A model generated the notes under the pieces. That model was not told the origin of the DNA and ran no database searches. It saw only the letters and a list, made by a program, of their open reading frames with translations. The translations under genes were made by a program, and so were the position numbers. Below are positions 35,372-44,215 of a DNA stretch of 64,000 nucleotides, piece after piece (position 1 is the first letter of the stretch; the number at the start of each line of letters is the position of its first letter). This DNA is from VFJJ01 sp031362415 (GTDB lineage Bacteria > Actinomycetota > Acidimicrobiia > IMCC26256 > VFJJ01): contig JANLSK010000133.1 in NCBI GenBank assembly GCA_031362415.1, positions 1 through 64,000 of the forward strand, in the 5' to 3' direction.

Positions 35372-37444
35372 GTGTACGACCACGTGTTGGCACCGATCGC
35401 CATCCGATCGTGCGAGATCAAGAACCGGGTCGTGCGCACCGCCCACGGCACCAACATCGGTGACGGGCGCGTCACCGATGATCTGATCGCCTATCACCGA
35501 GCCCGAGCCGAGGGTGGGGTCGGCCTCACCGTGCTGGAAGCGGCTTCGGTGCACCGCAGCGACACCGGAACCCTGCGCCTGCACGACGATTCGGTGATCG
35601 CCGACTATCAGCGGCTCATGACCGCGATACGACCGTCGGGCATGCGGGTGTTCCAACAGCTCGGCCACCTCGGCTACGAAGCGGTCACGCTCGACGGAGG
35701 TCCGCCGTGGGCCCCGTCGGCGCTGGCCGGACCCGGTGTCCGTCGTGTCGCGCACGCGGTGTCGGAAAGTGAGATCGCCGAGCTGGTCGAGGCCTTCGCC
35801 CGCGCGGCGTCGTGGTGTCGGGCCGGAGGGCTCGACGGTATCGAGATCCATGCCGGCCACGGCTTCTTGATCCAGGAGTTCCTGAACCCCGCCACGAACC
35901 TCCGCGACGACGGCTACGGCGGCGATCCCGTCCGCCGGCGACGGTTCCTCGCCGAGGTGCTGGCGGCGGTCCGGGCTGCCGTGGGCGATCTCGTGGTGGG
36001 GCTGCGCATCGGCCCCGAGGCCACGGCCACCGGCATGGACGGCGACGCTTGCGCCGAGGTGGTCGCCAGCCTCGACGCCATGGGAGCGTTCGACTATGTG
36101 AGCATCACGTTTGGAGGCTGCCACGTCCCGCACAAGATCATCGGGGCCATGCACGAGCTGCCCGGGTACGAGCTCGAGCCGGGAGCCGTGATCGGTGCCG
36201 CCACGCGGGCCCCGACGATCGTGACGGGTCGCTTCCGGAGCCTGGCCGAGGCCGACGAGGTGATCGGCTCGGGCCGGGCCGATCTGGTCGGGATGACGCG
36301 AGCCCACATCGCCGATCCCGCCTTGGTGCACAAGACGATCGACGGCCGGGCCGCCGAGGTGCGCCCGTGCATCGCGTGCAACCAGGGCTGTGTGGGCGGG
36401 CTCAACCGGGGACGGCTGTCGTGCGCGGTGAACGCCGACGCGGGCTTCGAGGCGGTGCGAGCGGCCGAAGGGGCGTACGCCCGGGTCGAGCACCCACGCC
36501 GTGTGCTCGTGATCGGCGGCGGTCCAGCAGGCATGGAAGCGGCACGGGTCGCGGCCCTCCGAGGCCATGCCGTCACGCTCGTGGAGGCGTCGTCATCGCT
36601 CGGAGGAGCACTGCGCGACGCCCGCCGGCTCCCCACGCGAGCGCTCATCGGCGACATCGCCGATTGGCTCGCGGCCGAGATCGCCCGGCTGGGCGTGGTG
36701 GTCGTCACGTCGACCATCGTCGACGCCGCATCGATCGACGCCTGGGCGCGGTATGCCGATGCGGATGTCGATGGGGATGGGGATGGGGATGGGGATGGCG
36801 ATGTCGTGGTGGTGGCCACGGGCGCCCATACGCCGACCCGCTGGTGGCCCGCTCTGGCGCAGGCGGTCTCGGTCTCGGCGGTCGTGGGGACCGAGGCGAC
36901 CGGGGGCGACGTGCGGGCTGCGGGCGTCCCGGTGCACACCTCGGCCGACGTGCTCGCCGGCCGGCTCCCGTCCACAGCCACCGACGTGATGATCGTGGAC
37001 GCCCACGGAGGGTACGAGGCCGCCGGCGTGGCCGAGCACCTGCTCGAGGCGGGCCATCGGGTCACCTACACGTCGTCCGACCGACGGATGGCCTCGCGCA
37101 CGCTGCTCGACCTCACTGCGGTCCCCCAAAGCGAGCGCCTGGCCCACCTGGGCCTACGCCTGCTCACCGGCCACCATCTCGAAGCGCTGGAGGCATTGGG
37201 CCCCTTGGGTTTTCCGGGACGCACCACGGTTGTGCTCCGATCGGCAGCTGACGGGGTGGTGAGCACGATCGACGTCGACGCCGTCGTCCTCGTGTCTCCC
37301 CAACCCCGTGGCGCGTCGAGCGATCCCGTCGTCGACACGCTCCAGGCGCGCCGGACCGAGCACCACCTCGTCGGCGACGCCCACACCCCCGACGGACTCT
37401 GGACCGCCATCCGCACCGCCAACGCCACCGCCCGCCTCCTCTAG
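35372..37444 (+). CDS. 2,4-dienoyl-CoA reductase-like FMN/4Fe-4S/FAD oxidoreductase
   Basis: A 690-residue enzyme of the old-yellow-enzyme plus FAD type. An FMN TIM barrel (1-330) shows HAGHGFLIQEFLNPATNLRDDGYGG; the 4Fe-4S cluster cysteines are in CIACNQGCVGG and SCAVN; the FAD/NADPH part (375-690) begins VLVIGGGPAGMEAARVAALRG. Relatives reduce dienoyl-CoA, trimethylamine or bile acids. The region around residue 470 has an Asp-Gly repeat made by a GATGGG microsatellite. It starts with GTG 35372. The exact substrate cannot be told from the sequence. Confidence 0.88.
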   Translation: MYDHVLAPIAIRSCEIKNRVVRTAHGTNIGDGRVTDDLIAYHRARAEGGVGLTVLEAASVHRSDTGTLRLHDDSVIADYQRLMTAIRPSGMRVFQQLGHLGYEAVTLDGGPPWAPSALAGPGVRRVAHAVSESEIAELVEAFARAASWCRAGGLDGIEIHAGHGFLIQEFLNPATNLRDDGYGGDPVRRRRFLAEVLAAVRAAVGDLVVGLRIGPEATATGMDGDACAEVVASLDAMGAFDYVSITFGGCHVPHKIIGAMHELPGYELEPGAVIGAATRAPTIVTGRFRSLAEADEVIGSGRADLVGMTRAHIADPALVHKTIDGRAAEVRPCIACNQGCVGGLNRGRLSCAVNADAGFEAVRAAEGAYARVEHPRRVLVIGGGPAGMEAARVAALRGHAVTLVEASSSLGGALRDARRLPTRALIGDIADWLAAEIARLGVVVVTSTIVDAASIDAWARYADADVDGDGDGDGDGDVVVVATGAHTPTRWWPALAQAVSVSAVVGTEATGGDVRAAGVPVHTSADVLAGRLPSTATDVMIVDAHGGYEAAGVAEHLLEAGHRVTYTSSDRRMASRTLLDLTAVPQSERLAHLGLRLLTGHHLEALEALGPLGFPGRTTVVLRSAADGVVSTIDVDAVVLVSPQPRGASSDPVVDTLQARRTEHHLVGDAHTPDGLWTAIRTANATARLL
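36770..36798 (+). repeat. GATGGG hexanucleotide repeat in oxidoreductase gene
   Basis: Nearly five tandem GATGGG units encode DGDGDGDGDG. As the unit is six bases, length changes keep the frame. It lies in a loop before a beta strand (VVVVATGAHTP) that is part of the FAD domain. Confidence 0.85.
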
Positions 37445-37555
37445 CCCTTCCGACGGATCGCTCAGCCCGTGGACCCACGCGAGAGCCCGAGGTGCCGAAC
37501 CGGTCCGTCCCGGCGTCCCCGCTGTCCTGGATGATGGCCGTGCCACGATGGGGAG

Positions 37556-38023
37556 ATGATCGACACGACGAAGGCGTTCCATGTCGGGCTGGCGGTTGAA
37601 GATCTCGATGCCGCTATGCAGTCGTTGGAGGCGACCATGGGGTTGCGCTTCCATCCGCCGCAAGACTTCGCCGTCCCGGTGTTGGTGCACGGTGAGGTGC
37701 GTGATGTGGAGCTGGTGTTCACCTACTCGGTGCAAGGGCCCCAGCACGTCGAGCTCACCGTCGGACCACCCGACTCGCCATGGGCGCCGAGTTCCGGTCC
37801 AGGAATCCACCACCTGGGATTGTGGTCGAGCGACGTGCGAGGTGAAGCCCAGGCGTTGGTGTCGCGGGGCTGTGTGATGGAGGTCGCGGGGTTGGCCGAC
37901 GACGGCGGCGTGGGCGGCTTCGCCCTGCTGGTGACCCCCATGGGCGCGCGCTTCGAGCTGGTCGACACTTCGATGGGGCCCATGTTCGCTCGTTGGTTCG
38001 CCGGGGGCACGTTTCTCGAGTGA
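37556..38023 (+). CDS. VOC-family (glyoxalase-fold) protein
   Basis: A 155-residue protein with the two beta-alpha-beta-beta-beta modules of the vicinal oxygen chelate fold: FHVGLAVEDLDAAMQSLEATMGLRF at the start and GIHHLGLWSSDVRGEAQAL at about residue 80. Metal ligand candidates are His6 of the first module, His in HHLG and Glu in RFELVDT. Such proteins isomerise or cleave small molecules, or bind them. The gene stands alone between the oxidoreductase and pcnA. Substrate unknown. Confidence 0.82.
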   Translation: MIDTTKAFHVGLAVEDLDAAMQSLEATMGLRFHPPQDFAVPVLVHGEVRDVELVFTYSVQGPQHVELTVGPPDSPWAPSSGPGIHHLGLWSSDVRGEAQALVSRGCVMEVAGLADDGGVGGFALLVTPMGARFELVDTSMGPMFARWFAGGTFLE

Positions 38024-38123
38024 GTACGACGCCCGACAGCTGGGTGCGCTCGACAGCCCCGACCCGAAGACGGCGAGCCGCGGAATCGAGTCGGGGGCGA
38101 GAGCGCAGGGCCGGCACAATGGT

Positions 38124-39584
38124 GTGATGTCGTTGCCTGCCCCCATCGCCGAGCGTCTGGCCCCGTATCTGGCGGCCGGGAGCCCCGTGCGGGAGCTGGC
38201 TGATCGGTTCGCGGCGGCGGGGCATGCGCTGTATCTCGTGGGTGGGCCGGTCCGCGATCTGATCCTGGGGCGTACCTCGGGTGACGTCGATCTCACGACG
38301 GCGGCCCGACCCGACGTGATCGAGAAGCTCGTGCGCCCGTGGGCCGATGCCGTGTGGCTCCAAGGCCGGGCGTTCGGCACGATCGGCGCCCAGAAGGACG
38401 GCGTGCGCTTCGAGATCACCACGTTCCGGGCAGAGGTGTACCACCCCGACAGCCGCAAGCCCGTGGTGGAGTTCGGCGACGACCTCGAGGTCGACCTGTC
38501 GCGGCGCGACTTCACCATCAACGCCATGGCGATGCGGCTCCCCGACGCCGAGCTCGTCGATCCCTTTGGCGGCACGGCCGATCTTGCCGCCGGGGTCTTG
38601 CGCACGCCGCTGGCCGCCGACATCTCGTTCACCGACGATCCGCTGCGCATGCTCCGGGCCGCCCGATTCACGTCCACGCTCGGGCTCACACCCGTCCCCG
38701 GGCTCGTGGAGGCCATCGAACGCCACCGGGGGCGCCTGAGCATCGTGAGCGCCGAGCGCATCCGTGACGAGCTCGACAAGCTGCTGCTGGCGCCCGACCC
38801 GTCGGCCGGCCTGTGGCTCGTGGCCCGCACCGGTCTGGCCGACGAATTCCTGCCCGAGCTCACCGCGATGGAGCTCGAGCAGGATCCCATCCATCGCCAC
38901 AAGGACGTGCTGACCCACACGATCGCCGTGGTGTGCAACACCCGCCCCGAGTTGCTGGTGCGCGTGGCGGCGCTCATGCACGACATCGCCAAGCCCCGCA
39001 CGCGCTCGTTCGGGCCCAACGGCGTGATGTTCCACCACCATGAGGTGGTGGGCGCCCGCATGACCCGCAAGCGCATGCAGGCCTTGAAGTATCCCAACGA
39101 CTTCATCGAAGATGTCGCCCAGCTCGTCTTCTTGCACCTGCGCATGCACACCTACCGCATGGGCTGGACCGACTCCGCGGTGCGTCGTTACGTGCGCGAC
39201 GCCGGGCCCCTGCTCGAGCCGCTCAACCACCTCGTGCGCTGCGACTGCACGACCCGCAACCCCAACAAGGTCAAGCTGCTCAGCCGACGGATGGACGAGC
39301 TCGAGGAGCGCATCGAGGAGCTGGGTCGCCAGGAGGAGCTGTCGGCCATTCGACCCGATCTCGACGGCCACCAGGTGATGGCCTTCCTCGGTGTCACGCC
39401 CGGTCGGATCGTCGGACAGGCGTTGAACTTCCTGCTGGAGCTCCGGCTCGACGAAGGCCCACTCGGCGCCGACGCCGCCTTCGACCGTCTGGGCGCGTGG
39501 GCGGCCGAGCAAGGCGTCGAGATCGCGGGAACGCGCATCGCAGCCGAGCCCCCGGCCGAGCCTTCCACCGAGCCCCCGGCCTGA
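38124..39584 (+). CDS. pcnA: CCA-adding tRNA nucleotidyltransferase
   Basis: A 486-residue class II nucleotidyltransferase that adds or repairs the CCA end of tRNAs; tRNA-Ile here has no encoded CCA. The head domain shows LYLVGGPVRDLILGR and the metal-binding DVDLTT, then RRDFTINAMA and the body helices. An HD domain follows (HDIAKPRTRSF, with FHHHEVVGARM), as in the actinobacterial PcnA (Rv3907c). The start is GTG 38124 or the following ATG. A short Pro/Glu tail ends the protein. Confidence 0.94.
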   Translation: MMSLPAPIAERLAPYLAAGSPVRELADRFAAAGHALYLVGGPVRDLILGRTSGDVDLTTAARPDVIEKLVRPWADAVWLQGRAFGTIGAQKDGVRFEITTFRAEVYHPDSRKPVVEFGDDLEVDLSRRDFTINAMAMRLPDAELVDPFGGTADLAAGVLRTPLAADISFTDDPLRMLRAARFTSTLGLTPVPGLVEAIERHRGRLSIVSAERIRDELDKLLLAPDPSAGLWLVARTGLADEFLPELTAMELEQDPIHRHKDVLTHTIAVVCNTRPELLVRVAALMHDIAKPRTRSFGPNGVMFHHHEVVGARMTRKRMQALKYPNDFIEDVAQLVFLHLRMHTYRMGWTDSAVRRYVRDAGPLLEPLNHLVRCDCTTRNPNKVKLLSRRMDELEERIEELGRQEELSAIRPDLDGHQVMAFLGVTPGRIVGQALNFLLELRLDEGPLGADAAFDRLGAWAAEQGVEIAGTRIAAEPPAEPSTEPPA

Positions 39585-39599
39585 TCTCCTGCCCGACTT

Positions 39600-39630
39600 C
39601 CGCCCGACTTCCCCCGGGCGCCTCGGGCGG
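39600..39630. terminator. terminator-like hairpin between convergent genes
   Basis: CCGCCCGA (39600-39607) and TCGGGCGG (39623-39630) form a perfect 8-bp stem with a 15-base loop, between the convergent pcnA and methyltransferase genes. No T run follows, as is common in actinobacteria. Confidence 0.5.
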
Positions 39631-39640
39631 CCCGGAACCC

Positions 39641-40336
39641 TTACACGCCTTCCTTACGGGCTCGCACGACGAGACCGGCGGGGATGGCCGCATCGGGCTT
39701 GTCGACGGGTGCCGGCTCGGCGATGGTGTCGACCCGGTAGCCGCTGCGGCTGAGTTGGGTGAAGACCTCGGCCACCGAGCGAGGGTGCAGCGTGAACGGT
39801 TGCCCGTAGCGCTGCACGGTCATGGCCGAGCGGTCGAGATACGAGCGCTTCCCCGGACCGTCGATCAGGGCCAGGGCCATGGGATGCTCGAGCGAGAACA
39901 CGAACGGGGCCCCGTTCTTGAGCACCCGGTGAACCTGGCGCAGCACCCGGGCCAGGTCATCGGTTTCGGTGAGAGCCATGGCGCACAAGGCGAGATCGAC
40001 CGAGTCGGCCCGCAGGAACGCCAGATCGGCGAGATCGCCAACGCGCCATTCCACGCGCACCTCTGCGGCATCGGCCATCCGACGGGCCGCGGCCACGAGC
40101 TCACGGGAGACGTCGATGGCGATCACGTGCGCGGCCACCTGGGCCAGCGCCACCGCGTTGTTTCCCGTTCGACAGCCCAGCTCCAGCACCCGCTTGCCCA
40201 ACAGGTCGCTGGTGCCGAGGAGACGCAGCTCCTTCTCGTTGGGCAGCGCCCTGCCGTACATGACCACCTCGCCGGTGGCGGGCTGCTCGCTCAGGTAGCG
40301 CTCGGCGGCGCGGTTCCAGCTCTCGGCATTGCTCAT
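39641..40336 (-). CDS. class I SAM-dependent methyltransferase
   Basis: A 231-residue methyltransferase. The SAM motif I is VLELGCRTGNNAVALA (near residue 50), motif II IAIDVSRELVAAARRM, and the post-motif region DLALCAMALTETDDL. A cap strand-helix with RHPRSVAEVFTQLSRSGYRVD-like sequence precedes the C-terminus. I start at ATG 40336 (MSNAESWNRAAERY), which gives the normal N-terminal helix. The substrate is not evident. It is convergent to pcnA. Confidence 0.87.
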   Translation of the reverse strand: MSNAESWNRAAERYLSEQPATGEVVMYGRALPNEKELRLLGTSDLLGKRVLELGCRTGNNAVALAQVAAHVIAIDVSRELVAAARRMADAAEVRVEWRVGDLADLAFLRADSVDLALCAMALTETDDLARVLRQVHRVLKNGAPFVFSLEHPMALALIDGPGKRSYLDRSAMTVQRYGQPFTLHPRSVAEVFTQLSRSGYRVDTIAEPAPVDKPDAAIPAGLVVRARKEGV

Positions 40337-40541
40337 CGGCGCACCCCACGTGGCTCGGTCGGCTGCTAGCCCCCATTGTGCGCACGCCAGACGGCCGGTG
40401 CGGGGATGACGCCGGCGCCAACGCTGCTCCCGGCCTCCGAGGGCGTCCGCCGGGGTCGGGCCGGGACGGTCATCGGGACGGCTGGGGGGACATCGCCACA
40501 ACGCCGTCGGGACGGCGGCCTCCGTCGCGGCCCTACACTCG

Positions 40542-40913
40542 GTGGCCGTGCGGGGACTGGTCGACTATGCGCTTGCCCGAAAGGCGATCCTGCGTGATTT
40601 CCAACGCGGCCGTCTCTCGCGCCACCAGATCTGCGACGCCCACCCCGAGCTCGTCCGGGCCGCCCGTCAGGTCGGCGACGACATGGGAATCCCGTGCCCT
40701 GTCTGCGAGATCGAGACGGTCCGCCTCGTGTCGTACGCCTTCGGCGACAACCTGCGCTCCACCTCGGGCAAGCTCTGGGTGGGGCCCGACGAGCTCGACA
40801 AGCTGGCCCGGGCCCACGACGAGCTGAAGTGCTACGAGGTCGAGTGCTGCGCCGGATGCGGATGGAACCATCTCCGGCGGGCCTTCCTCGTCGGTCGCCG
40901 TCACGCCGGCTGA
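40542..40913 (+). CDS. DUF5318 zinc-ribbon-like protein
   Basis: A 123-residue actinobacterial protein. It has two cysteine pairs, CPVC at about residue 52 and CCAGCGW at about 106, which should bind one zinc, and a helical N-terminus (VDYALARKAILRDFQRGRLS). DUF5318 proteins are widespread in actinobacteria and of unknown function. Start is GTG 40542 or 40548. The panB start comes 116 bases later on the same strand. Confidence 0.8.
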   Translation: MAVRGLVDYALARKAILRDFQRGRLSRHQICDAHPELVRAARQVGDDMGIPCPVCEIETVRLVSYAFGDNLRSTSGKLWVGPDELDKLARAHDELKCYEVECCAGCGWNHLRRAFLVGRRHAG

Positions 40914-41029
40914 TCCGTACCCGCACCGAGGTCGAGACGTCGAGGTTGCACTGGCGCTCGACGGGCGTCCGTCGTATGATCGTGTTGCTGCCGGGAGCCC
41001 CAGTGCCCTGGACGGTGGAGGTGCCAGCA

Positions 41030-41884
41030 ATGGCCACGTTGACAGCGCCGGCGATCCGGTCGCGCAAGGTCCGTGAGGGTCACGATCCTCTTGTCATGGT
41101 GACGGCGTACGACGCTCCGTCGGCTCGCATCGCCGACGACGCCGGCGTCGACATGATCCTGGTGGGCGACTCGCTCGCCATGGTCGTGCTCGGATACGAC
41201 GACACGTTGCAGGTCACGATCGACGACATGGCCCATCACACTGCCGCTGTCGCCCGGACCCGACCCCGGGCCCTGGTTGTCGGCGACCTGCCGTGGATGA
41301 GCTACCACGTCTCTCGCGAGGAGACCGTCCGCAATGCCGGGCAGCTCGTGAGGGCCGGCGCCGGAGCGGTGAAGCTCGAGGGCGGCATCAAGCGCCTCGA
41401 GATGGTGCGAGCCATCCTCGACGCCGAGATCCCGGTGATGGGTCACCTCGGACTCACCCCCCAGTCGATCCACGCTTTCGGCGGGTTCAAGGTGCAGGCC
41501 AAGGGTCTCGACGCTGCCCGACGACTCGCCGATGAGGCCCACGCCCTGGTCGAGGTGGGCTGCTTCGCGGTTGTGCTCGAATGCGTGCCCGACGTCGTGG
41601 CCCGCATGGTCACCGAGGAGCTCGACGCGCCGACGATCGGGATCGGTGCCGGCGCCCACTGCGACGGTCAGGTCTTGGTGTTCCACGACCTCCTCGGCAT
41701 CGAGGACCGGGTGCTTCCCAAGTTCGTCCGGCGCTACGGCTCCATGAAGGCGGCCCAGACCGCGTGCGTGGCCGAGTACGCGTCCGACGTGCGCAGCGGA
41801 CGGTTCCCCGGCCCGGCGGAGTCGTACCACCTGGCCGACGACGTGGCCGAGGCACTGGGGCTCTACGGCGCCGCATCGGCCTGA
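41030..41884 (+). CDS. panB: 3-methyl-2-oxobutanoate hydroxymethyltransferase
   Basis: A 284-residue enzyme of pantothenate synthesis that makes ketopantoate from alpha-ketoisovalerate and methylene-tetrahydrofolate. The family marks are MVTAYDAPSARIADDAGVDMILVGDSLAMVVLGYDDTL, VGDLPWMSY, AGAVKLEGG, MGHLGLTPQS and the C-terminal IGIGAGAHCDGQVLVFHDLLG. The start ATG 41030 lies eight bases after GGAGG. panC and panD are not in the window. Confidence 0.97.
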   Translation: MATLTAPAIRSRKVREGHDPLVMVTAYDAPSARIADDAGVDMILVGDSLAMVVLGYDDTLQVTIDDMAHHTAAVARTRPRALVVGDLPWMSYHVSREETVRNAGQLVRAGAGAVKLEGGIKRLEMVRAILDAEIPVMGHLGLTPQSIHAFGGFKVQAKGLDAARRLADEAHALVEVGCFAVVLECVPDVVARMVTEELDAPTIGIGAGAHCDGQVLVFHDLLGIEDRVLPKFVRRYGSMKAAQTACVAEYASDVRSGRFPGPAESYHLADDVAEALGLYGAASA

Positions 41885-41923
41885 GCCCGGTCGCCTCGGA
41901 ACGCGCAGGTACCCTGGCGGATC

Positions 41924-42616
41924 GTGAGCTCATCGCGACCCGACGCCCTCGACCTTCCCCCGGCCCGTCGCCATCGGCTCGTGGTGGGCGTGGTGATGCT
42001 CGTGGTCTTCGTGCCCGTGGCCGTGATCGTCTGGGCCACCAGCGACCGCTTCGATTCCGACGAGGGGTCGCGGCCGGCCTCCACGCTCAGCCCGCTCCTG
42101 CCGGCTGCGGCCACTGGGACCACCGGGAGCGCGGGGACGACGACGGCCGCCGGGACCGCCGGAACCGTGGCGTCGACGACCGGCGGCCCGTCGACCGCCA
42201 CGACCGGTGTGAGCCCCACGAGCCCCACGAGCCCCGCGACCGTCCCCGCGTTCGCCGAGGGCTTCGGGGTGGGGCGTATCGTCGTGGGCGGCGTGGAGCT
42301 CAGCGTCCTCGTGGCCGACACCGGCGAGCTGCGGGGCCAGGGTCTGCGCGCCGTCACGTCGCTCGAGCCCTACGAGGGGATGCTGTTCGTGTTCGAGTCT
42401 GAGGACCGGGTGGGCTTCACGATGGCCGACACGCTCATGGCGCTCTCGATCGGCTTCTACGACTCGAACGGCGTTCGCGTGGGCGCCCTGGAGATGGTGC
42501 CGTGCCTTGACGGCGATGACTCCTCGTGTCCCGTGTACAGGATCGACGCGGCGTTCCGCTACGCCATCGAGACCGCGAGCGGGGGCCTTCCCGAGGGCGA
42601 TCTGGCGCTCGGATGA
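41924..42616 (+). CDS. membrane-anchored DUF192 protein
   Basis: A 230-residue protein with an N-terminal transmembrane anchor (LVVGVVMLVVFVPVAVIVWATS, about 19-40), an 80-residue Thr/Ala/Gly/Pro linker, and a DUF192 domain from about residue 118. The domain shows ADTGELRGQGLRAVTSLEPYEGMLFVFE and the strand region DRVGFTMADTLMALSIGFYDSNG. DUF192 proteins are small extracytoplasmic beta proteins of unknown role. The start is GTG 41924, 39 bases after panB. Confidence 0.83.
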   Translation: MSSSRPDALDLPPARRHRLVVGVVMLVVFVPVAVIVWATSDRFDSDEGSRPASTLSPLLPAAATGTTGSAGTTTAAGTAGTVASTTGGPSTATTGVSPTSPTSPATVPAFAEGFGVGRIVVGGVELSVLVADTGELRGQGLRAVTSLEPYEGMLFVFESEDRVGFTMADTLMALSIGFYDSNGVRVGALEMVPCLDGDDSSCPVYRIDAAFRYAIETASGGLPEGDLALG

Positions 42617-42903
42617 GCCGTCCGCGGCACACGCCGAGGCCGCCCAGACGTCGTCTCGACGGGCCTGAGAGCCCGGTCGCCGGCATTTCTGTCACACCCC
42701 CGTGGCATGCTTCGACCCGATAGGTCGTAGACGTGGGCTGATAACCTCACCCGGTTCTCACGGAGGGTCGTTTGCGCGACCCCGCCAGAGACATCCGGCC
42801 GTGCGCTCGGTCCTGAAAAGGATCGTGACCGCACGGGAATCCTGCTCCCGGCGAACGGGGGCCCGCGACGGAACACGTCGCGGTCCAAAGGAGGTAACGG
42901 CTG
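42617..42903 (+). promoter_or_regulatory. rpsF operon leader region
   Basis: A 287-base spacer before the ribosomal-protein operon. It can form a stem between GCGAC and GTCGC shortly before the strong Shine-Dalgarno AAAGGAGGT. Leaders of rpsF-rpsR operons are often controlled by the S6:S18 complex; I cannot confirm that motif here. Confidence 0.4.
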
Positions 42904-43233
42904 ATGAGGCCGTACGAAACGATGGTTATTTTCGGCGTCGACCTGGAGGAGGAGGCGATCCGCGGTGTGATCGCAAAGGCCCTCGATGTCGTGAAAGCCA
43001 ACGGCGGTGAGCCGGGCTCGATCGACTACTGGGGTCGGCGGCGATTCGCCTACGAGCTCAAGCATCGGTGGGAGGGCTACTACGTGGTCTTCCAGGCCAA
43101 GGCCCCGCCGACGATGGTGGCCGAGCTCGACCGGTTCCTCTCCCTGTCAGATGAAGTCATTCGGCATCGCGTGGTGACGATCCCGCCGGCTCAGTACGGC
43201 AAGACCCGTCCCCCGGCGCCGTCCGAGTCGTAG
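42904..43233 (+). CDS. rpsF: 30S ribosomal protein bS6
   Basis: A 109-residue small-subunit protein that pairs with bS18 in the platform. Marks are MRPYETMVIFGVDLEEE at the start and DYWGRRRFAYELKHRWEGYYVVFQAKAPP in the middle. ATG 42904 follows AAAGGAGGT. It leads the operon rpsF-ssb-rpsR-rplI, as in other bacteria. Confidence 0.97.
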   Translation: MRPYETMVIFGVDLEEEAIRGVIAKALDVVKANGGEPGSIDYWGRRRFAYELKHRWEGYYVVFQAKAPPTMVAELDRFLSLSDEVIRHRVVTIPPAQYGKTRPPAPSES

Positions 43234-43246
43234 GGAGTACGACACC

Positions 43247-43774
43247 ATGTCCAGCACCATCACCATCATCGGCAACCTGACCCGCGATCCCGAGATGCGT
43301 TACACCGCCAATGGCCAGTCCAACGCCCGTCTGGGTGTGGCGGTGAGCCGCCGGTGGATGAACCGACAGACCAACGAGTGGCAGGAACAGACGAGCTTCT
43401 TCAACGTCGTCTGCTGGGGTGACCTGGCGAACAACGTCTCCGAATCGCTCGTGAAGGGCGCCCGGGTCGTCGTGACCGGGCGGCTCGAGCAGCGCTCCTA
43501 CGAGAACGCCCAGGGCGAGCAGAAGCAGGTGGTCGAGATCGTCGCCGACGAGATCGGGCCCAGCCTGCGCTACGCGACCGCCCAGGTTTCGCGGACCGAA
43601 CGTCGCGACGGTGGCGACTTCGGCGGGGGCCAGGGCGGCGGTCGCGGCGGCGGTGGTGGCGGTGGCGGTAGCCGTCCGGCCCCGGCACGCGAGAGCGCTC
43701 CGGCTGCTTCGCCGGCCCCGGGCGCTGCGAGCCCTGCGGGCGACGACTACGGATTCGACGAAGAACCCTTCTGA
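43247..43774 (+). CDS. ssb: single-stranded DNA-binding protein
   Basis: A 175-residue SSB. The OB fold covers residues 1-110 (ITIIGNLTRDPEMRYTANGQS, then EQTSFFNVVCWGDLANNV). The linker is rich in Gly, Pro and Ala, and the acidic C-terminal tip is DYGFDEEPF, which recruits partners such as PriA-like and RecQ-like proteins. It starts 13 bases after rpsF. Confidence 0.97.
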   Translation: MSSTITIIGNLTRDPEMRYTANGQSNARLGVAVSRRWMNRQTNEWQEQTSFFNVVCWGDLANNVSESLVKGARVVVTGRLEQRSYENAQGEQKQVVEIVADEIGPSLRYATAQVSRTERRDGGDFGGGQGGGRGGGGGGGGSRPAPARESAPAASPAPGAASPAGDDYGFDEEPF

Positions 43775-43805
43775 CGCTGTTTCGATCTGAGAACGAGGAA
43801 CGATC

Positions 43806-44213
43806 ATGGCACGACCCCCCAAGCCCCGTGGCAAGTCTGCGGCCGCAGCCAAGCGAGCGCCGCGGCGCAAGAAGCCTTCGCCGTTGGCCCCCAATCAGAG
43901 CTGGGTCGACTACAAGGACGTGAACCTGCTCCGACGGTTCTTGTCGGAGCGGGCGAAGATCCGGGCCCGCCGCGTCACCGGGCTGTCGCAGCAACAGCAG
44001 CAGGAAGTCTCCCGGGCGATCAAGCTGGCTCGCGAGATGGCCCTCCTTCCGTACGTGCACCGCGCCGTCACCGTCCGCAAGGGCGGAGGCAAGCGGGGCG
44101 ACGGCGAGCGCCGCGGTCGGCGCGACGAGGGTCGTCTCGAAGAGCTCCCCGAGGAAGCGACCGCCGACATAGCGGTTGACCTGGCCGACGACACGGTCGT
44201 TGAGGAGGTCTGA
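43806..44213 (+). CDS. rpsR: 30S ribosomal protein bS18, cysteine-free form with tails
   Basis: A bS18 protein of 135 residues, longer than the usual 75-90. The core DYKDVNLLRRFLSERAKIRARRVTGL and SRAIKLAREMALLPYV is clear. It lacks the CxxC/zinc cysteines found in zinc-binding (C+) forms, so it should be a zinc-independent paralogue. The N-terminus has a 30-residue Lys/Arg/Pro extension and the C-terminus a 45-residue Gly/Arg then acidic tail (DLADDTVVEEV) not usual for the family. It overlaps closely with rplI. Confidence 0.93.
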   Translation: MARPPKPRGKSAAAAKRAPRRKKPSPLAPNQSWVDYKDVNLLRRFLSERAKIRARRVTGLSQQQQQEVSRAIKLAREMALLPYVHRAVTVRKGGGKRGDGERRGRRDEGRLEELPEEATADIAVDLADDTVVEEV

Positions 44214-44215
44214 CG

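Noticed and set aside
42770..42903. S6:S18-binding RNA motif in the rpsF leader
   Set aside because: A stem is present near the ribosome binding site, but I cannot identify the conserved bases of the motif, so only a leader is noted.
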